The position numbers and the translations under genes are program-made. From Dyadobacter sp. CECT 9275 (GTDB lineage: Bacteria > Bacteroidota > Bacteroidia > Cytophagales > Spirosomataceae), in the NCBI RefSeq assembly GCF_907164905.1, contig NZ_CAJRAF010000001.1:717001-781000 (forward strand): a stretch of DNA of 64,000 nt, written 5' to 3'. Positions 1 to 9,101 of this stretch are shown piece by piece. Under the pieces are notes generated by a model that saw nothing but the letters and a program-made list of their open reading frames with translations, was not told where the DNA came from and made no database searches. The stretch's first letter is position 1; every line of letters begins with the position of its first letter.

Positions 1-2
1 TG

Positions 3-331
3 GTGAAAGATGTTTTGCAATATGATGTCTACTGGATATCCCTGGATCCCACTTTGGGAAGTGAAATTGCAAAAACCCGTCCATGCGTGGTTGTAAGCCC
101 GGATGAGTTGAATAAATTCTTACGAACGGTAATTATCGTCCCCATTACTTCGACTTTAAAGAATTACCCTTGGCGCGTCCAATGCACGGATGCAGGCCGT
201 AAGGGCTCCATGGCTACAGACCAGCTAAAGGTGGTTGACAAAGTGCGAATAGGTTCCAGAATCAGCACTTTGTCGAAGGCCGAAATTATTGTGCTCTGAA
301 AGACATCATGCGCCGAATGCTGGTTGATTAG
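3..331 (+). pseudogene. MazF/PemK-type endoribonuclease toxin, C-terminus frameshifted
   Basis: The open frame starts with GTG at 3 and stops with TGA at 297-299, giving 98 residues. The N-terminus has the MazF/PemK pattern: YDVYWISLDPTLGSEIAKTR, then RPCVVVSP and a VIIVPITST strand. This family cleaves mRNA and is normally held by an antitoxin encoded just upstream, here outside the window. Relatives end in a short helix of the type I..MLVD. That helix is present but in another frame: CTG at 296 reads LKDIMRRMLVD and stops at TAG 329-331. One lost base near 291-296 would explain this. The product therefore lacks about 12 C-terminal residues. It may be inactive, or tolerated because it is weakened. 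The frameshift is seen directly; the functional effect is inferred. An assembly error remains possible. Confidence 0.8.
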
Positions 332-501
332 TGGGCTGTCTTAGCAAGTTGTTCCACCAAGGCAGCGTCTTTCCTACCACGATTTGATGACCATATTTAC
401 TTATAAAAATCAGCCGGATACGTTCCCGCCAAAATAAATTGTATGTATGCAACATACTTGTTTTCTGGTTTGCAGCCAAGCAACATATACATATGTTTCA
501 A

Positions 502-1116
502 TCACGCCCAAATCGAAACAAACTGGCAAACTGCAAGAAAAATGAAAAGCAATCCGATGATCCGGTCCATCCGGTGCTGATGGGCAGCCACCCAGCGGGT
601 CAGGAAACGACTGCCGTAGATAAAGGGCAGCAGCCCGCCTAGGGTTCCCAGAGAGATTCCACACACATATATCAGAATCGATCCGTTTTCAGAAATGCCA
701 ATAAGTCCCTTTCCCTGCAATAGTGTCGTATACAATATCCAGAAAGGAAACGCAACCACATTGAGAATGCTCAGCAAGGTTCCCAGATAAAATGAAGAAA
801 CACTTTTTTGCCGGCTGCCGGCCATGCTGTTTTGCTTGCGGATGTAGTGGATTCCCATACCCAGCAAAGTGGTGGTGGCAACTGCTTCCGTAATGTGCCT
901 GAGAGCCGGAAAATCAATGATGGACCGGGTCAATTGCACCGAAATGTAACTGTAAACAAATTCAACCATCGCACAGGCCAGGGCAAAACGTATCGCCGAG
1001 TGGATCCCTTTTTTGAGCGAAACGTCCATCACCGTGATGTTAAGTACGCCCAAAGGAAGCGTACCCAAAAAACTTACGACCAGTCCAATGAAAAAATTAA
1101 GGTATAAGGTGGGCAT
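502..1116 (-). CDS. LysE-family transporter (small-molecule exporter)
   Basis: The product is a 204-residue, very hydrophobic protein with about six predicted membrane segments and the N-terminal LysE signature region (GLVVSFLGTLPLGVLNITV). LysE/RhtB proteins export amino acids and related small molecules. I start it at ATG 1116. A longer reading from 1155 would run back into the upstream gene, whose stop lies at 1119-1121; the chosen start is two bases after that stop, which suggests translational coupling. It is the last gene of a three-gene operon (NRDE protein, ATP-grasp ligase, exporter), so its likely cargo is the ligase product or a derivative. The substrate cannot be read from sequence. 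Confidence 0.85.
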   Translation of the reverse strand: MPTLYLNFFIGLVVSFLGTLPLGVLNITVMDVSLKKGIHSAIRFALACAMVEFVYSYISVQLTRSIIDFPALRHITEAVATTTLLGMGIHYIRKQNSMAGSRQKSVSSFYLGTLLSILNVVAFPFWILYTTLLQGKGLIGISENGSILIYVCGISLGTLGGLLPFIYGSRFLTRWVAAHQHRMDRIIGLLFIFLAVCQFVSIWA

Positions 1117-1118
1117 GG

Positions 1119-2225
1119 CTAATTGGATTGTTTGCCTGCTTTGGTGCGTTTCCAAATAACGCGGGCCTCTTTGAATGTCAGATAAGGAGTTCCCTTTTCG
1201 TTATTGAACCTGCTGATTTTATACAATATGTGCCAATGGCGAAGCAATACCTTCCAAGCTTCAAGTATGGAGAAGCCCGACTGATAAATGTGCGCTGGTT
1301 CTGCGCCCGCGCCATTCAGTTCCATAATTTTTATGTTTTTTCCTTGATACAGATCTTCCAGACCCGTGCATCGCAGGTCGTATCTTCCGAAGTAAAAGCC
1401 TTGAACCGACAGGCTGATCCGGTCGAAAACGGCCGTCAATGCCGGGGTGATCAGATGGTTGGCGTTCAGGAATTTGGTACCCAGGCAGTGATTTCCGATG
1501 GAAACCAATGTGATCTTTTCATGCATTCCCGGCACTGTTGTTAAAGATGTGGCATATTTAACTTTAAGACGCTCCCATTGCAAAACGGCCCGGTCGTTGG
1601 CCAGAATGAGTTCTGCAAGATTGTCCCGGCCATTTCCTGTGACGCTCAGAAATTCTTTTTGCACCATGGAAGATACCGTCCCACCTGGCTGATCGGGCAT
1701 GCGGTAATAAAAAACGCCCAATTCGAGCGGGTAGTGGATGTATTCCTGGATCAGGTAATCAACCGGAGTTTTGCTATGATATTGTTCCAAAGCATTTAAA
1801 TCGGCGATTTTCTCAACGCCCCAGCCGCGTTCGCCAGCGTTCGGTTTGGCAATCACCGGGAAATTCAAACCTGCAAAACGCAGTTTTTCCGGTAGGTCAC
1901 GGCGGTCCGTTTTACGATTTATGAAAAGCGTCAACGGCTTGTATTCGTCACTAATCAGGTCAAGAATATCGATTTTCGATTCACCCAGCATCCCGCCTGA
2001 CTCGATCGATGGATTGGAAGCGGAGAAAAACAAGAATGATCGGGCCTTGATCGAAAGCCAGAGCCAGTAGATAAAAACCGGGATATAAACCACGGCGAAA
2101 GGCCAGTATTCCCAGCTTCTCAAACGAATCAGACGAGCACTTCTGGAGGGCTTTAATTCTTTTGTTTCAGTGGCTGCATTCTCCCTGGTTTTAGTTGCAG
2201 GTTCCAGCTGTTCAGTTGGATACAT
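1119..2225 (-). CDS. membrane-anchored ATP-grasp ligase-like protein
   Basis: This 368-residue protein has a hydrophobic segment near residues 40-62 (YWPFAVVYIPVFIYWLWLSI) and then an ATP-grasp fold. The ATP-binding part is visible as PVIAKPNAGERGWGVEKI and LIQEYI, and the metal-binding end as IKIMELNGAGAEP. Such proteins are often labelled D-alanine--D-alanine ligase in Bacteroidetes, but it is not a standard Ddl: the N-terminus is membrane-associated and there is no cell-wall gene nearby. ATP-grasp enzymes join a carboxylate to an amine or similar nucleophile through an acyl phosphate. Its start overlaps the end of the NRDE gene by 14 bases and its stop is two bases before the LysE start, so the three are probably cotranscribed. 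Fold assignment is confident; substrate unknown. Confidence 0.75.
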   Translation of the reverse strand: MYPTEQLEPATKTRENAATETKELKPSRSARLIRLRSWEYWPFAVVYIPVFIYWLWLSIKARSFLFFSASNPSIESGGMLGESKIDILDLISDEYKPLTLFINRKTDRRDLPEKLRFAGLNFPVIAKPNAGERGWGVEKIADLNALEQYHSKTPVDYLIQEYIHYPLELGVFYYRMPDQPGGTVSSMVQKEFLSVTGNGRDNLAELILANDRAVLQWERLKVKYATSLTTVPGMHEKITLVSIGNHCLGTKFLNANHLITPALTAVFDRISLSVQGFYFGRYDLRCTGLEDLYQGKNIKIMELNGAGAEPAHIYQSGFSILEAWKVLLRHWHILYKISRFNNEKGTPYLTFKEARVIWKRTKAGKQSN

Positions 2226-2931
2226 ACGTTTGATTTAGTTTTCTAAACGTTAATTCGCTTCGAATGAGGTCTTCATAAATCATTTCCGTTTGTTCGTCGG
2301 ACCGTACAACGCTCGTCAGGCTGACGGTTGCGAACTGGTTGCCCCTTCTCATACAAACGGCATTTTCGGGATCGGCCTCACCAGCCGTTTTGTGAAAGGC
2401 GCGGATACCTTCCAGACATTGTCCCGATGCTGAATGGAGCCATTGCGAAAACCATAATTCCCGCCGGGTTATGATTTCGGGCGTGTAAAGTGTTGCCGAT
2501 GACCATATACGTGGCCGGGAAGCATCCTTTTCTGTTTTAAAAAGCTGATCTCCTGTCCAGCGTAGCGTAAGCAGTTGGCCGTCTTCAATCAGTAGCAGTG
2601 TAAACGGCTCCAATCCTCCGAAATCATATTCGGAGGCAAAATGGTGTATCGTGAAATAGTCAAAGGCATGCAAAACAACCAGTCCCCGGCTGTGCCGGTA
2701 AGGCGGCTTGGGGTTGTGCGCTGTAAAAGCACCATTGAGCAGGCACACGGTACGTGTTTTTGAAGTGGCTATCCAGCTCCCCTGGCCCAGCGGATCCCTC
2801 GGAAATGTTATTTCCTGATCATGGTAGAGGACCGGATCCGATAGTTTTGCAGGCGGGCGGGTAAGTTTCTCGTCCCTGCTGGATGTCAGGATAAAACCGT
2901 CTTGAAATGGAAGATAACTAACCGTACACAT
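2212..2931 (-). CDS. NRDE/TANGO2-family protein
   Basis: A 239-residue protein starting MCTVSYLP, with the SRDEKLTRPP motif (the N-R-D-E family, TANGO2 in animals), GSWIATSKT and LLNGAF. I place the start at ATG 2931 rather than 2973: this puts Cys at position 2, as in the family, where the N-terminal Cys resembles an Ntn-hydrolase nucleophile after Met removal. The biochemical role of the family is not settled. It is the first gene of the operon with the ATP-grasp and LysE genes, overlapping the former by 14 bases. A link between a putative amidohydrolase-like protein, a ligase and an exporter suggests metabolism of a small amide or peptide; this is inference. Confidence 0.8.
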   Translation of the reverse strand: MCTVSYLPFQDGFILTSSRDEKLTRPPAKLSDPVLYHDQEITFPRDPLGQGSWIATSKTRTVCLLNGAFTAHNPKPPYRHSRGLVVLHAFDYFTIHHFASEYDFGGLEPFTLLLIEDGQLLTLRWTGDQLFKTEKDASRPRIWSSATLYTPEIITRRELWFSQWLHSASGQCLEGIRAFHKTAGEADPENAVCMRRGNQFATVSLTSVVRSDEQTEMIYEDLIRSELTFRKLNQTYVSN

Positions 2932-3072
2932 ATTGATATACCTTTTTAAGAGGTATATCAAATCCCGTTCCAAATAAGAATTGTAATATAATTAATTGAT
3001 AATCAAAATTTTATTGGGATAGGTTAGTCGCTGCCCACTTCCGGAGCTTTCCGATATTTCGTAAAAGTCCTT

Positions 3073-4551
3073 TTAAACCGTAAACTGGTCCGGCCTTTTA
3101 ATACCAAGTTTGCGCATTCTGGAATCCAGTGTGGTGGGAATCATGTCCAGGATTTCGGCCGCTCCATTTTTCCCGCTCACTTTCCAACGTGTTTTTTCAA
3201 GTACAAAAAGAATATGCTCCCGCTCACATTCTTCCATGGTCATCATATTTCCTTTTGTTCCAGCGGCAGGTTTGCGCGGAGACCAGTCGTCCAGCACCAG
3301 TGTCCTTCCGGGCGACATGATGACCGAGCGCTCCACCACGTTTTCCAGCTCACGAATATTGCCCGGCCAGTGGTAGGCCGTCAGGGTATCAATCAGGTTC
3401 TGAGGGATCTGGTCGATCGACTTACCCTGTTCAGCACCATGCTTCTGGCAGAAGTGCCTTACCAGCAGCGGAATATCTTCCTTTCTTTCACGCAGCGGGA
3501 TACTGAAAACAGGGAATACATTCAGGCGATAATACAGATCCTCACGAAAACGCTGTTCCGTAATCTCCTTTTCCAGGTCACGGTTGGTAGCAGCAATGAC
3601 CCGGACATTTACTTTTAAGGTTTTGGTACTTCCTACGCGTTCAAATTCACCTTCCTGCAACACACGCAGTAACTTTGGCTGCAGATCCAGAGGCATTTCC
3701 CCAATTTCGTCCAGAAATATAGTCCCACCGTCGGCCAGTTCAAACCGCCCTTGTTTTTGTGCCGTTGCGCCTGTGAACGCACCTTTCTCATGACCAAATA
3801 ATTCGCTTTCGATCAGACTGGCGGGTAGCGCCGCGCAGTTCACTTTGATCAGCGGACGGTTTTTACGGTTACTCAGGTTATGTACTGCCCTGGCGAGCAG
3901 CTCTTTCCCGGTGCCGGATTCGCCCGTGATGAGGACAGTACTGTTGGTAGGCGCAACCTGCCCGATTTTGGTCAGTACTTTTTCAAAAACCTTACTCTGG
4001 CTGATGATATCATCCGGGTTTTTGGACTGCTTTATTTCTTCCTTCAGATAAACATTTTCGGCCTGCAGCTGATCTTTGAGCTTTTCAACTTCCGTCAGCG
4101 CCTTATTCAGATCGGCGGTACGGTCGGCGACGAGATTTTCCAGTTTTTGTCGAAGATTGGCAAGCGCCAGATGTGTTCCAATGCGCGACTGCACTTCGTG
4201 GATTTCAAAAGGTTTGGTAATGTAATCCACCGCTCCCATATTGAAACCGTTCACCTTATTGATGGTTTCGGTAAGAGCCGTCATGAAAATAACCGGTATG
4301 GCCTCCGTCGCCGCATGGCTTTTTAGTTGCCGGCAGGTTTCAAATCCGCTCATGCCGGGCATCATCACATCCAGCAAAATAAGGTCGGGCAAGGCATATC
4401 TGGCCTGTTCAACCGCACTTTTCCCATCAGTAGCAACCAGTACTTTGTACCCGGCTTTTGATAGTACGTCAAACAAAATACTGATGTTGTTTGGTGTGTC
4501 GTCTACAATCAGGATGGTATTCTTTGTGTGGTAAGGTGTGTTGGTTTTCAT
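3073..4551 (-). CDS. sigma-54-dependent NtrC-family response regulator
   Basis: This 492-residue protein has all NtrC parts. The receiver domain spans residues 12-125, with acidic pair D17-D18, phospho-acceptor D61 ([10 protein letters not shown]) and conserved K113. A coiled-coil linker follows (about 132-175). The AAA+ domain has Walker A GESGTGKE at 210-217 and a complete GAFTGA loop at 257-262, which contacts sigma-54. A Fis-type helix-turn-helix closes the protein ([20 protein letters not shown]). It should activate sigma-54 promoters after phosphorylation. No histidine kinase lies beside it, so it is an orphan here. The NRDE operon lies downstream on the same strand, but the gap of about 140 bases does not show whether it is cotranscribed. 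Confidence 0.95.
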   Translation of the reverse strand: MKTNTPYHTKNTILIVDDTPNNISILFDVLSKAGYKVLVATDGKSAVEQARYALPDLILLDVMMPGMSGFETCRQLKSHAATEAIPVIFMTALTETINKVNGFNMGAVDYITKPFEIHEVQSRIGTHLALANLRQKLENLVADRTADLNKALTEVEKLKDQLQAENVYLKEEIKQSKNPDDIISQSKVFEKVLTKIGQVAPTNSTVLITGESGTGKELLARAVHNLSNRKNRPLIKVNCAALPASLIESELFGHEKGAFTGATAQKQGRFELADGGTIFLDEIGEMPLDLQPKLLRVLQEGEFERVGSTKTLKVNVRVIAATNRDLEKEITEQRFREDLYYRLNVFPVFSIPLRERKEDIPLLVRHFCQKHGAEQGKSIDQIPQNLIDTLTAYHWPGNIRELENVVERSVIMSPGRTLVLDDWSPRKPAAGTKGNMMTMEECEREHILFVLEKTRWKVSGKNGAAEILDMIPTTLDSRMRKLGIKRPDQFTV

Positions 4552-4768
4552 GTTTTGCCGAAAAAGATTAAAATATTTCCCCGTTTTGGTTCAGCTATTC
4601 AGGAGCCGTTGTACCGATCGTGCTGGTACCAGTCAGAAGGTATTAAGCTACAAGCATAAACTCAAATTTATAGATATTTCAGAATACTTAGGGAATCGGG
4701 AGTACGGGAGCATGTTGAGAGGTGGTAGAACATAGCCCTTTCTCAGAAACAGGCAGACTTAGGTTAAA

Positions 4769-4803
4769 CAAAAAAACAGCCCCGCGGGGGAATCGCAGGG
4801 CTG
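4769..4803 (-). terminator. rho-independent terminator of the MFS gene/catabolic operon
   Basis: Read on the minus strand, an outer stem CAGCCC/GGGCTG (arms 4777-4782 and 4798-4803) with a GC-rich interior is followed by a run of seven T. It lies 44 bases past the end of the MFS gene. Confidence 0.85.
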
Positions 4804-4846
4804 ATGGATATATAGTCGTCTAACAGGCTTGTAGCAAGAAGGAGCC

Positions 4847-6088
4847 TTACCTTTTTTCTACAAAATTCATATCTTTTGTAAAGGTTTCTTCGAGGAAGTA
4901 CAGTGAGAATAATGCTACCGCACTGGTAGCTAATCCGATTAGCAGCCCGCTCTGAATCACACCAAGGTCTGGCTTGAACTGCACAAACAGCGCCGCAAGC
5001 GGAATGGTGGCGCCACGAACAAAATTGGGAACGGTGGTGGCTACAGTGGCTCTCAGATTGGTACCAAAAAGTTCGGCGGCAATGGTGATAAACAAGGTCC
5101 AGTAACCATTACAAAAACCGAGCAGGGCACATATCAGGTAGAAAGAGAACAGATCCTCCATAGGGAACATCAGGTAGGCGATCATCATCAGCAGCGAAAG
5201 GGAAATGAATATTCCGATTACCTTTTTTCTGCTTTTCAAATACTGGCTGAGCAGACCGCTCCCGATGTCTCCGAAAACCTGGCCCGAAAAAGCCAGCATG
5301 ACGGCTTTCCCAGCATTGATTCCTTCCAAACCCTTAGCTGCACCGAATTCAGGAGAAAATGTAATGAGGATACCCACCACAAACCAGATCGGTAACCCAA
5401 CCAGAATGGCCAGGAGGTACTTGGTGAAACGTTTGCCGTTGGTAAGGATCATCAGAATATTCCCCCGGTCAACCGTATGTTCCTTCACTTTCTGGAACAT
5501 ACCTGATTCAAATACGTTGAAGCGAAGAATGAGCAAAAGAAGGCCCATGCCGCCGCCCACAAAATAAGATACTCTCCAGGCAAAAAGATCAGCGACGAAG
5601 TAAGCCAGTATAGCACCGAGTACACCGAGCGTAGCCACCAGTGTAGTACCATAACCCCTTATTTCTTTCGGGAGTACCTCGGTTACCAAAGTGATACCAG
5701 CTCCCAGTTCTCCGGCCAAGCCAACACCGGCAACAAACCGGAGGATGGCGTATTGATCCAGCGTGGTGACGAAACCGTTTCCGATATTAGCCAGGGAATA
5801 CATGATGATGGATCCAAAAAGCACAGAAAGCCGCCCTTTTTTATCTGCAATGATACCCCATAACACTCCGCCGATCAGCATACCGGCCATTTGGCTGTTC
5901 AGTAAAGTAATACCTTCGGTAAGGAGCTGATCCTGAGTAACACCGAGGGCTTTGAGGCTGGGGACACGTACAACGCTGAAAAGAAAAAGATCATACATAT
6001 CAACCAGATATCCCAGTGCGGCAACAATTACCGGAACCTGCATGAGCTGTGAAAGCAAAGATGGACGCGATTCGTTGGATAAAGACAT
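4847..6088 (-). CDS. MFS transporter, metabolite:H+ symporter type
   Basis: A 413-residue protein with about twelve membrane segments. The loop between TM2 and TM3 reads GIIADKKGRLSVLFG, the MFS signature (G-x-x-x-D-K-x-G-R), and LRFVAGVGLAGELGAG matches the sugar/aromatic-acid porter pattern. I start at ATG 6088 (MSLSNESRPS); an upstream TTG at 6154 would add a tail with no conserved features. It is the last gene of the operon with SDR, Gfo/Idh, TIM-barrel and GH88 genes and is followed by a terminator. It probably imports the sugar acid or short glycan that these cytoplasmic enzymes degrade. The cargo is inferred from context only. Confidence 0.85.
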   Translation of the reverse strand: MSLSNESRPSLLSQLMQVPVIVAALGYLVDMYDLFLFSVVRVPSLKALGVTQDQLLTEGITLLNSQMAGMLIGGVLWGIIADKKGRLSVLFGSIIMYSLANIGNGFVTTLDQYAILRFVAGVGLAGELGAGITLVTEVLPKEIRGYGTTLVATLGVLGAILAYFVADLFAWRVSYFVGGGMGLLLLILRFNVFESGMFQKVKEHTVDRGNILMILTNGKRFTKYLLAILVGLPIWFVVGILITFSPEFGAAKGLEGINAGKAVMLAFSGQVFGDIGSGLLSQYLKSRKKVIGIFISLSLLMMIAYLMFPMEDLFSFYLICALLGFCNGYWTLFITIAAELFGTNLRATVATTVPNFVRGATIPLAALFVQFKPDLGVIQSGLLIGLATSAVALFSLYFLEETFTKDMNFVEKR

Positions 6089-6182
6089 GGTCGGGCTTGG
6101 GTTTAAAATGTTTTTGCCAATGGCTGTGATCGGATGTACAACTGGTACTGGCAAAAACTTAGGAATTTATTTACATCACTTC

Positions 6183-6953
6183 TTACAATCTGTCGATCAG
6201 CATCCCTCCGTCGACTCCGATCACCTGGCCGGTTGAGTAAGGGAAATCTCCGCGTGTGAGCGAGGCTACTGCTTTTCCTACATCCTCCGGCGTTCCCCAG
6301 CGAGGCTGCAGTGCTATTCCGCCCTGGAATAAATTATCGTATTTCTCCTGTACTTTGGAGGTCATGTCCGTAGCAATAATGCCTGGCCGTATCTCAAAAA
6401 CCGGGATGCCGTATTCCGCCATCCGGACAGCAAAAAGCATGTTGGTCATGGCCAGTCCGGCTTTGGAAATACAATATTCTCCGCGGTTGATGGAGGCAAC
6501 CGTTGCCGAAATGGACGTCACGAAGATGATCGTAGCTTCAAATGCCTCGTGAACCTGTTTGGCCTGAGCCATTTTTTTTGCAATGCTTTGGGTAAAGAAA
6601 AATGGCCCTTCCAGGTTAGTCTGCATCACCTCCCTATAATTCTCGGGCGAAGTTTCCAGGATATCCAGTCGCTGTTTCGGCGCAATTCCTGCATTATTGA
6701 CCAGCACGTTAATATGGCCCAGAGCGGCGTATGCAGTTTCAATAATTTGTTCGCGATCTTCTGCCTGTGCGATATTACCCTGGCAGTATGCCACCGTGGC
6801 ACCTGATGCACGCAGTTCGTTAAGCGCATCCTGTGCATTTTCTTCGGGGCGCACGCCGTTAATGGCAAGATCGTAACCTTCCCGGGCCAGCGCTTTGGCA
6901 ATTCCAAAGCCAATACCACGGCTTCCGCCGGTGATCAATGCTGTTTTTTTCAT
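6183..6953 (-). CDS. SDR-family NAD(P)-dependent oxidoreductase
   Basis: A classical short-chain dehydrogenase of 256 residues: cofactor motif TGGSRGIG at 8-15, NNAG near residue 88, catalytic Ser in FVTSISAT and the YxxxK pair in GEYCISKAG, ending in GQVIGVDGG. The start is ATG 6953 because it gives the usual short lead before the first beta strand; a longer reading from 7028 would translate through a perfect hairpin at 6967-6999. It lies between the Gfo/Idh and MFS genes and probably reduces or oxidises a keto- or hydroxy-sugar acid in the same pathway. In uronate routes SDR enzymes often act on 5-keto-4-deoxyuronate or similar intermediates; that assignment is only a possibility. Confidence 0.9.
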   Translation of the reverse strand: MKKTALITGGSRGIGFGIAKALAREGYDLAINGVRPEENAQDALNELRASGATVAYCQGNIAQAEDREQIIETAYAALGHINVLVNNAGIAPKQRLDILETSPENYREVMQTNLEGPFFFTQSIAKKMAQAKQVHEAFEATIIFVTSISATVASINRGEYCISKAGLAMTNMLFAVRMAEYGIPVFEIRPGIIATDMTSKVQEKYDNLFQGGIALQPRWGTPEDVGKAVASLTRGDFPYSTGQVIGVDGGMLIDRL

Positions 6954-6966
6954 AGCAATTCGTTCA

Positions 6967-6999
6967 AAACTTTCCGGGGATTTGATCCCCGGAAAGTTT
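6967..6999 (-). promoter_or_regulatory. perfect intercistronic hairpin before the SDR gene
   Basis: Arms 6967-6980 and 6986-6999 are perfectly complementary over 14 pairs with a 5-base loop. It lies between the end of the Gfo/Idh gene and the SDR start at 6953. No T run follows on the minus strand, so it looks more like an mRNA-stability or processing element than a simple terminator. The structure is seen; the role is inferred. Confidence 0.7.
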
Positions 7000-7014
7000 G
7001 GGTTAATGAAAATC

Positions 7015-8160
7015 TTACAGGGCCTCAATATTTACCCACTGGCGTTTTTCCCAGCTTTCAATACCTTTTTCAGCCAATTGTACACCGCGAGCTCCCGCTT
7101 TCAGATCCCAGGGGAACGGCGTATCTTTTACAATATGCTTGAGAAACAACTCCCATTGGGCCTTAAATGCATTGTCAAAAGCCTCTTGCTCGGGTACTTT
7201 TGACCAGCCTTCGAAGAAAGGGATGGGTTGTGGAATATCCGGGTTCCACACGGGCTTAGGCGTATTGCCATAGTGCTGAATGTAACACTCACGAAGGCCA
7301 GCTACAGCAGAGCCTTTGGTTCCGTCTACCTGTAAGGTCAGCAGGTCGTCACGCCTTACGCGTACTGTCCAGGAGGAGTTGAATTGTGCGATTACGTTTC
7401 CTTCCAGCTCGAAAGTTGCATAACATGCGTCATCAGCGGTACACTTGTAAGGCTTTCCGTTTTCATCAATACGCTCCGGAATATGCGTTGCTCCGAGGCA
7501 GGAAACCGCTTTCACATTTCCGAAAAGGTTGTCCAGTACATATCTCCAGTGGCAAAGCATATCCACAATGATGCCGCCGTCATCCTCCTTACGATAATTC
7601 CATGAAGGGCGTTGTGCCGGAATACTGTGACCTTCAAATACCCAGTACCCAAATTCACCGCGTACGGAAAGTATCTCTCCGAAAAAGCCGTTTTCCATAA
7701 GGCGTTTGAGTTTCAGTAAACCAGGGAGCCACAGTTTATCTTGCACCACACCATTTTTCAGCCCTGCTTTTGTAGCCAGGTCATACAGTTCCAATGCTTC
7801 TTCTGTGGTAGTACCGGTTGGTTTTTCACAGTAAATATGCTTACCTGCCAGTATTGCTTTTCTTACTGCTGCTGCGCGCCGTCCGGTTACCTGTGCGTCA
7901 AAATAGATCTGGTAATGCGGGTCGGCCAGCACCGAGTCCAGGTCAGTGGTGTACTTCTGAACACCCGACTGCTTGCAAAGAGCTTCCAGTTTGGCCACGT
8001 TTCTTCCCACCAGGATAGGGTCGGGCATGATCACTTCTTCAGCCGATATCTTTACACCCCCTTGTTCAATAATTGCTTTGATAGAACGCATCAAATGCTG
8101 GTTTGTACCCATACGGCCCGTAACGCCGTTCATGATAATACCGATGGTATGTGTTGTCAT
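7015..8160 (-). CDS. Gfo/Idh/MocA-family oxidoreductase
   Basis: A 381-residue cytoplasmic oxidoreductase. The N-terminal Rossmann part begins [18 protein letters not shown] (unusual glycine spacing for the family), and the family motif E112-K113-P114 sits in [11 protein letters not shown]; the lysine is the expected catalytic base for sugar oxidation. The C-terminal half has the substrate domain with [11 protein letters not shown], a conserved His region. No signal peptide. It follows a TIM-barrel epimerase gene by about 67 bases and precedes an SDR, within an operon led by GH88 and an AraC regulator. It probably oxidises or reduces a sugar or sugar acid using NAD(P). The exact substrate is unknown. 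Confidence 0.9.
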   Translation of the reverse strand: MTTHTIGIIMNGVTGRMGTNQHLMRSIKAIIEQGGVKISAEEVIMPDPILVGRNVAKLEALCKQSGVQKYTTDLDSVLADPHYQIYFDAQVTGRRAAAVRKAILAGKHIYCEKPTGTTTEEALELYDLATKAGLKNGVVQDKLWLPGLLKLKRLMENGFFGEILSVRGEFGYWVFEGHSIPAQRPSWNYRKEDDGGIIVDMLCHWRYVLDNLFGNVKAVSCLGATHIPERIDENGKPYKCTADDACYATFELEGNVIAQFNSSWTVRVRRDDLLTLQVDGTKGSAVAGLRECYIQHYGNTPKPVWNPDIPQPIPFFEGWSKVPEQEAFDNAFKAQWELFLKHIVKDTPFPWDLKAGARGVQLAEKGIESWEKRQWVNIEAL

Positions 8161-8227
8161 TTTGATAGATTTTTTTGATGATGGCTTGAAACTTGTGCCT
8201 CACGCCCGTTATGATTTGATACGATTC

Positions 8228-9052
8228 TTAAACTTTTTCTATGAAAGCGCCGGTTACCTCTTTCAAAAACTGATGCTGATCTTTTGCCCAATGGATATCA
8301 GAGAATATTTCTACCTCACAGTAACCGTCAAAACCAGCTGATTCGACCCAGCTCCGGATTTTTTTCAGATTAATACAGCCTTCCCCCATCAGTCCGCGGT
8401 CATTGAGCATATCCACGGTTTTCACTTTCCAGTCGCATACATGATATGCCAGCAGGTTTCCATTGGCCCCGCAACGGGCAATTTCCTTTTCCAGGTCACC
8501 GTCCCACCACAGGTGATACACATCTACTGCCACGCCAACATAAGATGATTGGAATATTTCAGCCATATCATTGGCCTGTCCAAGCGTATTGATCGCCGAC
8601 CGGTCGGCCGCATACATGGGATGCAGTGGCTCAATAGCCAGTTTCACATTTAATTTTTCGGCCAGCGGAAGTATTGCTTCAATACCCTCCCTGATCTGTT
8701 CCCGGGATGTTTCAAGTGACTGGTCAGGAGATGCTCCGCAAACCAGTACGATCAGCGGAGCTCCCAGTGCCGCTGCTTCTTCCAGCAATTTTTTATTGTG
8801 ATCAATCGCCTGTGCACGTCCGGCACTGCTGGTGTGAGGGAAGAAACCTCCTCTTACATAAGATACTACGTCAAGCCCTGCCTGGCGTATGAGCTCTCCT
8901 GCCCTGTGGGGGCCGATCCCCTCAATGGCATTTTGCCAGACACTTATTCCTTTCACGCCAGCGGCTGCATAGTTCTCAACAGCCTCCGGTAAAGTCCATG
9001 GACGGGTGGTGATGGTATGTATGCAGCACCTGTCTAATGTTATGTGATCCAT
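8228..9052 (-). CDS. TIM-barrel sugar isomerase/epimerase (xylose isomerase-like)
   Basis: This 274-residue protein has the AP-endonuclease-2/xylose-isomerase barrel. The likely metal ligands are visible in order: Glu in LAIEPLHP, Asp in VAVDVYHLWWD, His in LLAYHVCDW and Glu in GYCEVEIFS. Enzymes of this type isomerise or epimerise keto-sugars, and others act as hydro-lyases on 3-keto-glycosides. No export signal. It is placed between the GH88 gene and the Gfo/Idh gene, the pairing typical of oxidative sugar routes. The precise reaction cannot be decided from sequence. Confidence 0.88.
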   Translation of the reverse strand: MDHITLDRCCIHTITTRPWTLPEAVENYAAAGVKGISVWQNAIEGIGPHRAGELIRQAGLDVVSYVRGGFFPHTSSAGRAQAIDHNKKLLEEAAALGAPLIVLVCGASPDQSLETSREQIREGIEAILPLAEKLNVKLAIEPLHPMYAADRSAINTLGQANDMAEIFQSSYVGVAVDVYHLWWDGDLEKEIARCGANGNLLAYHVCDWKVKTVDMLNDRGLMGEGCINLKKIRSWVESAGFDGYCEVEIFSDIHWAKDQHQFLKEVTGAFIEKV

Positions 9053-9101
9053 TTTTCTCTATCAGCAGATTTTTGTTCCTAAAACGGGTACCTGGTTAAA
9101 A

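Noticed and set aside
6089..6154. TTG start at 6154 for the MFS protein
   Set aside because: It adds a Pro-rich tail not expected in MFS carriers; ATG 6088 gives a normal N-terminus.
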